Part shown: piece after piece, positions 1 through 6,255 of the stretch | How positions within the stretch are numbered: position 1 is the first letter of the stretch | Layout: each line of letters opens with the position of its first letter | NCBI GenBank assembly: GCA_947178085.1 | Contig: CAMWWS010000144.1 | Location: forward strand, 1-6,830 | DNA length: 6,830 nucleotides | Origin: an uncultured Lachnospiraceae bacterium | Lineage (GTDB): Bacteria > Bacillota_A > Clostridia > Lachnospirales > Lachnospiraceae | Direction: 5' to 3' | Position numbers and translations under genes: made by a program | Notes under the pieces: generated by a model | What the model saw: the letters and a program-made list of their open reading frames with translations, nothing else | What the model was told of the DNA's origin: nothing | Databases searched by the model: none

Positions 1-19
1 GAAACATCAGAATTACAGT

Positions 20-54
20 AAAAAGGAAGCGGCATAAGCGCTTCCTGATTTTTT
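20..54 (-). terminator. Intrinsic terminator after proS (possibly bidirectional)
   Basis: An 8 bp perfect stem, AGGAAGCG (24-31) with CGCTTCCT (39-46), encloses a 7 nt loop. Read on the minus strand, the stem is followed directly by five T residues (A run at 20-24), and it starts about 12 nt past the proS stop codon, so it should end the pgi-proS transcript. On the plus strand the same stem is followed by GA and then six T (49-54), so it could also stop transcription coming from the left. This is seen directly in the sequence; termination itself is inferred. Confidence 0.88.
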
Positions 55-58
55 ATCA

Positions 59-1486
59 TTATGCTCTTCCCCCGTAAACCATTTTCTTGGCTGGTTTTCC
101 ACAGCATACGCAAACATCCGATAACTGTTCCTGTTCAAACGGCATACAACGGCTTGTAACTGCCAGTTCTTCCTTAATCTTGTCCTCGCATTCCTGACTT
201 TCACACCACATTGCTTTGACGAATCCTGATTTTTCCTCAAACATTTTTCTGAATTCATCCATATCTTTTGCAACATAAGTATGGTCTTCTCTGTGCGCTC
301 TGGCACGTTCCAGCATTTCCACCTGCATTTTATCCAGAATCTCTGCTGCTTTTGTTTCCAAATCATCCAGAGATACTTCCAGCTTCTCGCCTGTATCACG
401 ACGGCAGATGACGCATTTGTTTGCTTCGATATCCTTCGGACCGATTTCTACACGAATCGGAATACCTCTCATCTCCTGCTCGGAGAATTTCCACCCCGGA
501 CTCTTATCTGCATCGTCCACTTTTACGCGGAAATTACTTAATCTGTCTTTTAATTCGTATGCTTTATCCAGTACGCCTTCCTTTTTCTGCTGAATAGGAA
601 TGACCATAATCTGAGTCGGTGCAATCTTAGGCGGAAGCACCAGACCGGAGTTATCTCCGTGTACCATGATAACGGCGCCAATCAGTCTCGTTGTCATGCC
701 CCATGAAGTCTGATGAACATGCTTTAATGTATTGTCCTTATCCGTAAACTGAACACCGAACGCTTTGGCAAATCCGTCTCCGAAGTTATGGCTGGTTCCG
801 GCCTGCAACGCTTTACCATCATGCATCAATGCCTCGATTGCATAGGTTGCAACTGCGCCCGCGAATTTCTCCTTATCCGTCTTGCGCCCTTTCACAACAG
901 GAATCGCCAGTACATTCTCGCAGAAGTCCGCATACACGTTCAACATCTGAATGGTCCTTTCTTCCGCCTCTTCAGCCGTCGCATGCGCTGTATGCCCTTC
1001 CTGCCATAAAAATTCACGGCTTCTTAAGAACGGTCTTGTTTCCTTCTCCCAGCGCACTACAGAACACCACTGGTTACACAGCTGAGGCAAATCGCGGTAG
1101 GATTGAATCGTATTTTTGTAGTAATCACAGAACAATGTTTCAGACGTAGGTCTTACACACAATCTTTCCTGCAAGGGCTGCTGACCGCCGTGAGTAACCC
1201 ACGCCACTTCCGGCGCAAAGCCTTCTACGTGGTCTTTTTCCTTATTAAGCAGGCTCTCAGGTATGAACATCGGTAAGTATACATTCTGAACTCCTGTTGC
1301 CTTGAACATTGCGTCAAGCTGCTGCTGAATCAATTCCCATATCGCGTATCCTGCGGGTCTTAAAACCATGCATCCCTTTACGCTCGTATAATCAATAAGT
1401 TCCGCCTTTTTTACTACATCCGTATACCATTGCGCAAAATCCTCTTCCATGGATGTAATTTCTTCTACTAATTTTTTATCTGCCAT
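59..1486 (-). CDS. proS: Prolyl-tRNA synthetase, archaeal/eukaryotic-type (ProS type 3)
   Basis: Class II aminoacyl-tRNA synthetase that activates proline with ATP and charges tRNA-Pro in the cytoplasm. The product is 475 aa, the usual size for the short archaeal-like ProRS rather than the roughly 570 aa bacterial form. Class II motif 1 is around residues 42-60 ([15 protein letters not shown]), and the proline-pocket segment VRPTSET is at 111-117. Motif 2 lies around 144-164 ([11 protein letters not shown], then FLWQEGH), and motif 3 is [12 protein letters not shown] at 270-281. No large editing insertion lies between motifs 2 and 3. The anticodon-binding domain starts near 290, followed by a C-terminal zinc-type domain with C428, C433, C459 and C462, spaced as in Thermus thermophilus ProRS, and a terminal YGGRA. 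It is the second gene of an operon with pgi (11 bp gap). Its start has only a weak AAGG site overlapping the pgi stop, which suggests translational coupling. The frame is intact and the identification is firm. Confidence 0.97.
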   Translation of the reverse strand: MADKKLVEEITSMEEDFAQWYTDVVKKAELIDYTSVKGCMVLRPAGYAIWELIQQQLDAMFKATGVQNVYLPMFIPESLLNKEKDHVEGFAPEVAWVTHGGQQPLQERLCVRPTSETLFCDYYKNTIQSYRDLPQLCNQWCSVVRWEKETRPFLRSREFLWQEGHTAHATAEEAEERTIQMLNVYADFCENVLAIPVVKGRKTDKEKFAGAVATYAIEALMHDGKALQAGTSHNFGDGFAKAFGVQFTDKDNTLKHVHQTSWGMTTRLIGAVIMVHGDNSGLVLPPKIAPTQIMVIPIQQKKEGVLDKAYELKDRLSNFRVKVDDADKSPGWKFSEQEMRGIPIRVEIGPKDIEANKCVICRRDTGEKLEVSLDDLETKAAEILDKMQVEMLERARAHREDHTYVAKDMDEFRKMFEEKSGFVKAMWCESQECEDKIKEELAVTSRCMPFEQEQLSDVCVCCGKPAKKMVYGGRA

Positions 1487-1497
1487 TTTCTTTTACC

Positions 1498-2850
1498 TTA
1501 TTTTCCCAGTCTCTTAAGCAGTTCTTCTCTCTGTGCCTCATATCCCGGCTTGCCGAGCAGCGCGAACATATTCTTCTTGTAGCTTTCCACGCCCGGCTGG
1601 TTAAACGGATTCACGCCCAGTAAATATCCGCTTACGCCGCATGCAAATTCAAAGAAATAGAACAATTCGCCTAAATAGAATTCATTCACTTCCGGAACAT
1701 TTATCATGAAGTTAGGAACCTGTCCGTCAGTATGTGCCAGAATCGTTCCGTTCATAGCGCTCTTATTCACGAAATCTACGTTCTTTCCTGCCAGATAATT
1801 AAGTCCGTCCAAATCAACAGGCTCTTCTCCGATTAAAATCTCTTCCCTGCTTGTCTCGATATTTAAGACAGTTTCAAACATGGTTCTTGAACCGTCCTGA
1901 ATGAACTGACCCATTGAATGCAAGTCTGTAGTCAAGTCCACGCTTGCCGGAAAAATACCTTTCTGGTCTTTACCTTCGGATTCTCCGTATAACTGCTTCC
2001 ACCATTCGGAAACATAATGAGCGCTCGGCTCATAATTAGCAAGAATCTCAATACCTTTTCCTTTTCTTAACATGATATTACGAAGAGCTGCATACTGAAG
2101 AGCATCATTTTCTTCAAACTCTGCGTTAAGCGCCATCTTTCTGCCTTCTGCCGCGCCTTCCATCAATTTGTCAATATCCGCTCCCGAAACAGCGATTGGT
2201 AAAAGACCTACTGCGGTAAGAACAGAGAAACGTCCGCCTACATCATCCGGCACTACAAATGATTCATATCCTTCTTCTGTAGCCAGATTCTTCAAAGAGC
2301 CTCTAGCCTTATCAGTTGTAGCGTAAATTCTCTTAGCTGCGCCTTCTTTTCCGTATTTCTTCTCAGCCATTTCCTTGAATACACGGAATGCAATCGCCGG
2401 CTCTGTCGTCGTACCTGACTTGGATATCATGTTGATGGAGAAATCCCTGTCACCAATGACATCTATCAGATGCTTAATATATGTTGAGCTGATTGAATTA
2501 CCTACAAAATATATCTCAGGTGTTTTTCTGATTGATTTATCAACTACGTTATAGAAGCTGTGTCTCAAAAACTCGATAGCAGCCCTTGCACCCAGATAAG
2601 AACCGCCGATACCGATTACCAGCAATACTTCCGAGTCGCCCTGAATCTTGGCAGCCGCTTTCTTGATTCTTGCGAACTCCTCCTTATCATAATCAACAGG
2701 AAGGTCAATCCATCCTAAGAAGTCATTGCCTGCTCCGGTCTTTCCAACAAGTACTTCCTTAGCGTCCAATGCCAGTTTCTTCATAGATTCTACTTCATTT
2801 TCCTTTACAAATGAAGCTGCTTTTGAATAATCAAATGTAATTTTGCCCAT
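1498..2850 (-). CDS. pgi: Glucose-6-phosphate isomerase
   Basis: Interconverts glucose 6-phosphate and fructose 6-phosphate in glycolysis and gluconeogenesis; cytoplasmic. At 450 aa it matches the short Firmicutes form. The sugar-phosphate-binding SIS core shows [12 protein letters not shown] (79-90) and [11 protein letters not shown] (141-151). Both PGI family signatures are present: [14 protein letters not shown] at 202-215 and [14 protein letters not shown] at 412-425. Expected catalytic residues are R207, E290 (in [10 protein letters not shown]), H311 (DLHSMGQ) and K425, the numbering known for Geobacillus stearothermophilus PGI. The ATG is preceded by AAGGAGAG with 7 nt between (2858-2865), so the start is well supported. 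It is the first gene of the pgi-proS unit, with its own promoter upstream and a divergent gene beyond. No lesion is seen. Confidence 0.98.
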   Translation of the reverse strand: MGKITFDYSKAASFVKENEVESMKKLALDAKEVLVGKTGAGNDFLGWIDLPVDYDKEEFARIKKAAAKIQGDSEVLLVIGIGGSYLGARAAIEFLRHSFYNVVDKSIRKTPEIYFVGNSISSTYIKHLIDVIGDRDFSINMISKSGTTTEPAIAFRVFKEMAEKKYGKEGAAKRIYATTDKARGSLKNLATEEGYESFVVPDDVGGRFSVLTAVGLLPIAVSGADIDKLMEGAAEGRKMALNAEFEENDALQYAALRNIMLRKGKGIEILANYEPSAHYVSEWWKQLYGESEGKDQKGIFPASVDLTTDLHSMGQFIQDGSRTMFETVLNIETSREEILIGEEPVDLDGLNYLAGKNVDFVNKSAMNGTILAHTDGQVPNFMINVPEVNEFYLGELFYFFEFACGVSGYLLGVNPFNQPGVESYKKNMFALLGKPGYEAQREELLKRLGK

Positions 2851-2857
2851 CGTTCAT

Positions 2858-2865
2858 CTCTCCTT
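2858..2865 (-). promoter_or_regulatory. Ribosome binding site of pgi
   Basis: The minus strand reads AAGGAGAG here, 7 nt before the pgi ATG at 2850. This strong Shine-Dalgarno match fixes the start codon. It contrasts with the weak site in front of proS, which fits proS translation depending on pgi translation. Confidence 0.85.
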
Positions 2866-2896
2866 TTTATAGGGTCATGCTTTTTACTTATGTTTA

Positions 2897-2925
2897 AGTG
2901 TAGCATTGGTTATCGGGTTTTTCAA
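2897..2925 (-). promoter_or_regulatory. Promoter of the pgi-proS operon
   Basis: On the minus strand a -35 TTGAAA (2920-2925) and a -10 TACACT (2897-2902) are separated by exactly 17 bp. This fits a housekeeping sigma-A promoter (5/6 and 4/6 matches). The leader to the pgi ATG would be about 40 nt, and no riboswitch or attenuator-like hairpin is visible in it. The site lies back to back with the promoter at 2975-3003, and no operator-like dyad stands out between them. Confidence 0.7.
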
Positions 2926-2974
2926 GGATTAATAAAATAATTGTTGGGAAAATGAAAAGAACATGTGGATAACC

Positions 2975-3003
2975 TTGAAAAGTACATCTCCTTTAAGTAT
3001 AAT
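2975..3003 (+). promoter_or_regulatory. Near-consensus sigma-A promoter for the 3041 gene
   Basis: TTGAAA at 2975-2980, 17 bp spacer, perfect TATAAT at 2998-3003. Transcription should begin near 3010. That places the in-frame upstream ATG at 2963 outside the transcript and supports the downstream start at 3041. This is one of the strongest promoter matches in the window. Confidence 0.85.
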
Positions 3004-3040
3004 AACGATGATTACTTTTACGGAGGAAAGTCTCATTTTT

Positions 3041-3694
3041 ATGAAAAAGTTGAGGAAATATGGTAACTTGCATCGCCTTTACCGTAGAAGCGTGAGAAAG
3101 TTTAAAATACCGTTTTTTATCTGTCTGATTATTCTTATTCTGGTACTTGCTATTTTTGTAATAGCAAATTCATTTGAACTTATGCATCTCACGATTCCAA
3201 TGATTTGCTTGACATTTATATTAGGTATTTCGTGGCTGTTTACAAATATCTTAACCAAAATGGAGCTAAAGCAGTTTTCTCCTAATCAACTCAATATGAT
3301 AGACAACGAAGTGCCTTCTTGCGCGGTATGCGAGGGGTTTCTCGTTACCAGTCAAACAATTGTCAGAGCCAAAACCGGATTGGAATTTGTACCGATGACA
3401 AAGGTACTGTGGGTATATGCACTTTCTCATACCACCAGATATAAAGAATCGATGGATCTTTGTAAGTCAACAAGCTTGATTATTGCAGGCAGAAACCATA
3501 AAAAGCGTGTATTCCACATAAAAAATAACAGAAAGGCTTTCCGCTTTATACAGTCAGAACTGTTAAAGCACCGACTTGACATTGTGTTTGGATATGATCG
3601 TAAAATGGAAGATATCTATAAAAACGATATAAACAAGATGATTGACCTTAGTCAGGAATATGCCGAGAAACGGCGCAAGGAAATGGAAGGCTGA
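3041..3694 (+). CDS. Hypothetical membrane protein, two N-terminal TM segments and charged cytoplasmic tail
   Basis: A 217 aa protein of unrecognised function. A very basic N-terminus (residues 1-22, eight or more Lys/Arg) precedes a TM helix at about 23-43 (IPFFICLIILILVLAIFVI). A short outside loop and a second TM helix at about 49-70 follow. By the positive-inside rule both ends should be cytoplasmic. The soluble part (75-217) has a probable beta-rich stretch (about 100-160, including VPMTKVLWVYALSH) and a highly charged helical end (RKMEDIYKNDINK to EKRRKEMEG). It recalls small Lachnospiraceae proteins of unknown function (DUF6709-like, from memory only) and YcxB-type PH-like domains, but neither is established. 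The frame is open from an ATG at 2963, but the TATAAT at 2998-3003 lies between that ATG and 3041, and GGAGGAAAG (3022-3030) precedes 3041, so 3041 is chosen. The gap from GGAGG to the ATG is long (14 nt). It is monocistronic, divergent from pgi, and converges on the sensor fragment. Confidence 0.8.
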   Translation: MKKLRKYGNLHRLYRRSVRKFKIPFFICLIILILVLAIFVIANSFELMHLTIPMICLTFILGISWLFTNILTKMELKQFSPNQLNMIDNEVPSCAVCEGFLVTSQTIVRAKTGLEFVPMTKVLWVYALSHTTRYKESMDLCKSTSLIIAGRNHKKRVFHIKNNRKAFRFIQSELLKHRLDIVFGYDRKMEDIYKNDINKMIDLSQEYAEKRRKEMEG

Positions 3695-3721
3695 ATATGA
3701 ATACAAATCTTAATTTTTGAA

Positions 3722-5089
3722 TCAATAATTCCCCATTATTTCAATATATGGTTTTACCTTATTGCTTGCATGAGCGCGCAGAGTATCATACCACAGTTGT
3801 CCCGTTTCAGCGGTCCCGGCATTTTCAGGGATCTTATCTTGGGTCTGTAAAAGCTCCTCGCATACAATTGCCATAACTTTTCCTTCCAGACCTGTTTCAT
3901 TTCCTTGATTAAATCTATTCAAGCAATAACGGAGTGTATATTCTCCATAATATATGAGCTCGCGATATTCTGTCGAATGTGCATCTATATAATCATATGG
4001 ATTGGATGATTCCGCCGGACTTGAGCATATTTTATCTAGCAGGCTGCCGATAACGGCATCCGTATCAAGGTCTTTGAACCTAACAGCCAGACTATAGCAG
4101 TCCTGTATCTGCCGGACTATATATTTCTGACTGTCTAGCCCATCATCAACAATATGCTCGGGAAATTTATTTCGGATATCCGGCTCAAAATAACTACCAT
4201 CGCCGGGTTCCCAATATTCTGTCAATTTACAGTCTTTTTCATTCACATCAAAAGTCAGCGCAACCGGAATATGACTTCCTCCGACATCTTCTATACCCTT
4301 TTCGGTGACATTGTACCTCTGATACAGTGCCCATCCATAGAAAGTGATTATATACGATGTATCTCCGTCAGCCGGAGACGCTGATGCATCCAACATGACA
4401 AAATCGCTGCATGCAAAATTATAAGCAATTGGATAATAAGAGGAATTCCTGTCTGATATGGCATTGAGAATGACCGCCTCATTTATATGGTCAACGCCTT
4501 TTATGGAAACCAATTCACCATATATAGGATCACTTCCACCTTCAACTGCTCCGGTAAATGAGTCCGTGCATGTAATTGCAACGATGTTGTTTATCCTCAC
4601 TCCCCAATACGCTTTGTCCTCAGGAAGCCTGAATGAGATATGTTCGTAAGGAATATCGTCATTAAAAGGCTTTACCAGAATATACGTCCCTACGAAGTCC
4701 GTTGTACTCTCTACAATCATTCCAAGAAATGAAATGGTTTCATCTTCACTATAATATGGGATATCATTAGTATTTTCTTCTTTTACCTCTGTCAGCAGCA
4801 TTGGCACCTCGGCATCGCTTAAGCTTTCTTCTGACGATAAATCTATTCCGTTGCTGTTTGGAGAAGCCTCCGTTTTCGGATTGGTCAGAAAACATACTGC
4901 CGCCGCTGCACACGCTGCCGCAGCCATAATAACAATCCAAAACGCGGGCTTTTTATAATTTAAAACAGACTTAACTCTGGCCTTAACGCTAATTTCACCA
5001 AATGCAAGAGGGCAAGCCATAATCATTCTTCTGGACGTACTGCAGTCAACCAGTGCGTTAGAATAAGCTTTTTTACTATCCATGTCCAT
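3722..5089 (-). CDS. C-terminal sensor fragment of the BlaR1-like protein
   Basis: A 455 aa frame, third piece of the broken gene. Residues 1-49 (KKAYSNALVDCSTSRR, ACPLAFGEISVKARVK, SVLNYKKPAFW) are the conserved cytoplasmic linker of the M56 family. TM4 lies at 50-68 and ends at FLTNPK, the usual exit. The rest should be outside the cell: an acidic linker, a probable small beta domain (about 117-200, with FLGMIVESTTDFVGTYILV and GELVSIKGV), then the family C-terminal module with VGGSHIPVALTFDV (269-282), EYWEPGDGSY (291-300) and EYRELIYYGEYTLRYCL (374-390). The SxxK pattern expected of a BlaR1 penicillin-binding sensor is not evident, so the original signal was probably not a beta-lactam. 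The ATG at 5089 overlaps the preceding TAG by 14 nt and lacks a Shine-Dalgarno, so only reinitiation could express it. It is interrupted but otherwise free of stops. Confidence 0.55.
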   Translation of the reverse strand: MDMDSKKAYSNALVDCSTSRRMIMACPLAFGEISVKARVKSVLNYKKPAFWIVIMAAAACAAAAVCFLTNPKTEASPNSNGIDLSSEESLSDAEVPMLLTEVKEENTNDIPYYSEDETISFLGMIVESTTDFVGTYILVKPFNDDIPYEHISFRLPEDKAYWGVRINNIVAITCTDSFTGAVEGGSDPIYGELVSIKGVDHINEAVILNAISDRNSSYYPIAYNFACSDFVMLDASASPADGDTSYIITFYGWALYQRYNVTEKGIEDVGGSHIPVALTFDVNEKDCKLTEYWEPGDGSYFEPDIRNKFPEHIVDDGLDSQKYIVRQIQDCYSLAVRFKDLDTDAVIGSLLDKICSSPAESSNPYDYIDAHSTEYRELIYYGEYTLRYCLNRFNQGNETGLEGKVMAIVCEELLQTQDKIPENAGTAETGQLWYDTLRAHASNKVKPYIEIMGNY

Positions 5090-5675
5090 GTTCTACTTTT
5101 TCATCACAAGCAAGCTCGATATCACGGCATAACAAAATATAAGCAGCCCACATCAGCGGATTAAACCAATATACCGCCAACAGCAGATATCCGAACAGCT
5201 TCCACCAATGGTCCTTACGCTTTAAATGCGCCTGTTCATGAGCAAGTATATATTTGAGCTGCTCATCATCAACGGCGGATGAAATGTAAATCTGCGGTCT
5301 GAAAACCCCAAGTATAAAAGGTGACCTCACGGCATCACACAGCCAAGTATTATCCTGCAGACGCGCTGCTTCCTTCACTCTGCCATGTATACGCAGGAAG
5401 CTTACCAGAGCATAACCAAGTATTGCTGCCATGCCAATTATCCAAATGGCACTCGCGATGAACATCCATATCTGTAACGGATTTACGCTTGCTCCGGGAG
5501 CTGTGGCAAACGACTCACTGATAATCGGATTAATCGTACCGTTAATATAAGGAACGCCGCTGTTTATCACCGGCTTCTGTGAGTATTGGATAACGGCAGG
5601 ACTTACAGTTTCTGCACTCGGTATCAGACTGAGCGGGCTTTCAATCGTGAACGGGCATACCAGACGGACAGCCAC
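5076..5675 (-). CDS. M56 zinc-peptidase core fragment (BlaR1-like), reading frame after the nonsense codon
   Basis: Middle piece of the broken sensor gene, readable from just after the TAG at 5700-5702. The first usable start codon is GTG 5675, giving 199 aa, but no Shine-Dalgarno precedes it, so independent translation is doubtful. It carries the family block RLVCPFTIESPLSLIPS, a loop, and a TM helix (about 68-94 of the fragment). The cytoplasmic peptidase domain follows, with SPFILGVFRPQIYIS, the zinc motif HEQAH (146-150; DNA 5226-5240) and ELACDEKV (187-194), whose Glu is the expected third zinc ligand. A TM segment (about 160-183) lies between the two. All catalytic residues are intact, so the loss comes from the lesions and not from active-site erosion. 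It ends in the out-of-family residues EHGHG and a TAG caused by the frameshift. Confidence 0.55.
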   Translation of the reverse strand: MAVRLVCPFTIESPLSLIPSAETVSPAVIQYSQKPVINSGVPYINGTINPIISESFATAPGASVNPLQIWMFIASAIWIIGMAAILGYALVSFLRIHGRVKEAARLQDNTWLCDAVRSPFILGVFRPQIYISSAVDDEQLKYILAHEQAHLKRKDHWWKLFGYLLLAVYWFNPLMWAAYILLCRDIELACDEKVEHGHG

Positions 5676-5702
5676 AATCGCCCAGAGTATGCAGCGTATC
5701 TA

Positions 5703-5804
5703 TTTAGGAGCTTTCTTAAATATCAACCGCAGGAATATGACTGCCATAATAAGCCAGCCTGCTGCAATACTCATATTCAGAAGCTTCAGAAAAACTGCAT
5801 CCAT
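5703..5804 (-). CDS. N-terminal 34-codon stub of the blaR1-like gene
   Basis: The only part of the gene behind the proper ribosome binding site (GGAGGAGGG, overlapping the end of blaI). It encodes 34 aa: a short amphipathic lead and the first TM helix (about residues 12-29, ending LRLIFKKAPK), then TAG. It matches the usual start of Lachnospiraceae BlaR1-like proteins, MDA-FLKLLNMSI. If translated it would be a small membrane peptide with no catalytic part. It is listed separately because this is what the ribosome would make from the native start. Confidence 0.6.
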
Positions 5805-5806
5805 CC

Positions 5807-6169
5807 TTATCCCTCCTCCGCGCTGTCAATCATTTTACGAATCTGATCCGCCTCCTCAGAGGTCAATGTATTGTTCCTCGTAAAAGCGGCAATGAAGGCC
5901 GGCAAGGAACCGTCAAAGGTATCTTCAACATATTGCCTGCTTTGCATAGAGTAAAATTGTGAACGTGAGATTAGACATGTCACCGTTCCTTTGTTATTCT
6001 CAAACAATCCTTTAGCGCATAATCTTTTTAAGACGGTATGCGTTGTTGTTCTTTTCCAGCTAAAAGCTTCCGCCGCCAGCTTTACCAGCTCCGATGAAGT
6101 TATCGGTTCACGCTCCCAAATCATATCTGCAAAACGGGCTTCAATCACGCCCAGCTGTATTTCCGCCAT
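5807..6169 (-). CDS. blaI: BlaI/MecI/CopY-family transcriptional repressor
   Basis: A 120 aa winged-helix DNA-binding repressor that dimerises on short TACA...TGTA dyads. The N-terminal wHTH domain spans about residues 5-65: LGVIEARFADMIWER, then ITSSELVKLAAEAF, and the recognition helix SWKRTTTHTVLKRLCAKG at about 38-54. A wing leads to the TCLISRSQFYSMQSR segment. The C-terminal dimerisation helices include FDGSLPAFIAAFTRNN and LTSEEADQIRKMID, typical for the family and the region where BlaR1-type induction cleaves relatives. Length and motifs are complete. GAAGGGAG (6178-6185) lies 8 nt before the ATG. It is the first gene of an operon with the broken M56 sensor, whose start follows its stop by 2 nt. 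Two operator dyads overlap its promoter, so autorepression is expected. The gene symbol is family-level only; the regulated response is unknown and probably not a beta-lactamase. Confidence 0.92.
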   Translation of the reverse strand: MAEIQLGVIEARFADMIWEREPITSSELVKLAAEAFSWKRTTTHTVLKRLCAKGLFENNKGTVTCLISRSQFYSMQSRQYVEDTFDGSLPAFIAAFTRNNTLTSEEADQIRKMIDSAEEG

Positions 6170-6177
6170 AGCTGTTT

Positions 6178-6185
6178 CTCCCTTC
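6178..6185 (-). promoter_or_regulatory. Ribosome binding site of blaI
   Basis: The minus strand reads GAAGGGAG, 8 nt before the blaI ATG at 6169. The match and spacing are good, so the start is well supported. Confidence 0.75.
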
Positions 6186-6191
6186 TTTGAT

Positions 6192-6231
6192 ACTACACAT
6201 TGTAGTCTGTATGCAGATTACAATGTGTAGT
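6192..6231. promoter_or_regulatory. Nested palindromic operator pair for the BlaI-type repressor
   Basis: Two 15 bp dyads lie face to face: ACTACA-CAT-TGTAGT (6192-6206, perfect arms) and ATTACA-ATG-TGTAGT (6217-6231, one mismatch). Each contains the TACA/TGTA half-sites recognised by BlaI/MecI proteins, here with a 3 bp rather than the familiar 2 bp centre. The two sites are inverted copies of each other, so the whole 40 bp is a near-perfect palindrome: 13 bp outer arms, one G-T position, and 4 more pairs (TCTG/CAGA) around a TATG centre. Dyad centres are 25 bp apart. The right dyad covers the probable blaI -10 and the left one the transcription start region. Binding by the adjacent repressor is inferred. 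Confidence 0.85.
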
Positions 6232-6243
6232 CTCTGTTGTCAA
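6217..6243 (-). promoter_or_regulatory. Probable promoter of the blaI operon
   Basis: The minus strand has a perfect -35 TTGACA (6238-6243). The best -10 candidates are TGTAAT (6217-6222, 5/6 match but a short 15 bp spacer) or the weaker TAATCT at a 17 bp spacer; both lie inside the right operator dyad. A repressor bound there would block RNA polymerase directly. The exact -10 is uncertain. Confidence 0.6.
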
Positions 6244-6255
6244 GAGGAATTTACC

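Larger units (their letters stand above)
3722..5804 (-). pseudogene. Broken blaR1-like M56 peptidase/sensor gene (nonsense plus frameshift)
   Basis: In BlaR1/MecR1-type proteins, binding of a signal to an outside sensor domain activates a membrane M56 zinc peptidase, which leads to cleavage of the partner BlaI repressor. Here the natural start is the ATG at 5804, two bases after the blaI stop and behind GGAGGAGGG (5812-5820), giving MDAVFLKLLNMSIAAGW. Codon 35 is TAG (5700-5702), in a KAPK(W)IRC context where relatives have Trp. The same frame then continues through the peptidase core to a second stop at 5076-5078. The rest of the family sequence (KKAYSNALVDCSTSRR, TM4, sensor) continues in another frame from about 5093. 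Restoring both lesions would give about 695 aa, normal for this family. Family and gene order are clear. That it is non-functional is inferred, and an assembly error cannot be excluded from one sequence. Confidence 0.88.

Noticed and set aside
13..399. Minus-strand 128-codon frame overlapping the 3' end of proS
   Set aside because: It is an out-of-frame shadow of proS, runs through the terminator hairpin, and has a composition rich in Trp, Lys and Arg typical of spurious frames.
281..1149. Several plus-strand open frames opposite proS (281-541, 408-593, 788-1009, 829-1149)
   Set aside because: They are antisense shadows of a clearly identified gene, with no ribosome binding sites and unlikely protein composition.
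4154..4649. Plus-strand frames inside the sensor fragment (4154-4384, 4458-4649)
   Set aside because: They lie opposite the recognisable sensor domain and lack Shine-Dalgarno sites and promoters.
5076..5096. Programmed +1 frameshift at GGA-TAG joining the peptidase and sensor frames
   Set aside because: A shift there would give EHGHG followed by SKKAYS, which does not match family spacing, and no slippery heptamer or stimulatory structure is visible. The separate TAG at codon 35 already indicates decay.
5700..5702. Recoded TAG (pyrrolysine or suppressor readthrough)
   Set aside because: The position is a conserved Trp in relatives, not a Lys-like site. No recoding element is visible, and the other genes here end in TAA or TGA as usual. 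A point mutation is simpler.
5586..6230. Plus-strand frames opposite blaR1 and blaI (5586-5846, 5647-5883, 5991-6230)
   Set aside because: They are antisense shadows with no start signals; the minus-strand genes explain the coding potential.
6192..6231. Large hairpin read as an intrinsic terminator or riboswitch
   Set aside because: No T tract follows on either strand. The likely blaI transcript starts inside the palindrome, so RNA would not contain both arms. A DNA operator pair explains the symmetry better.
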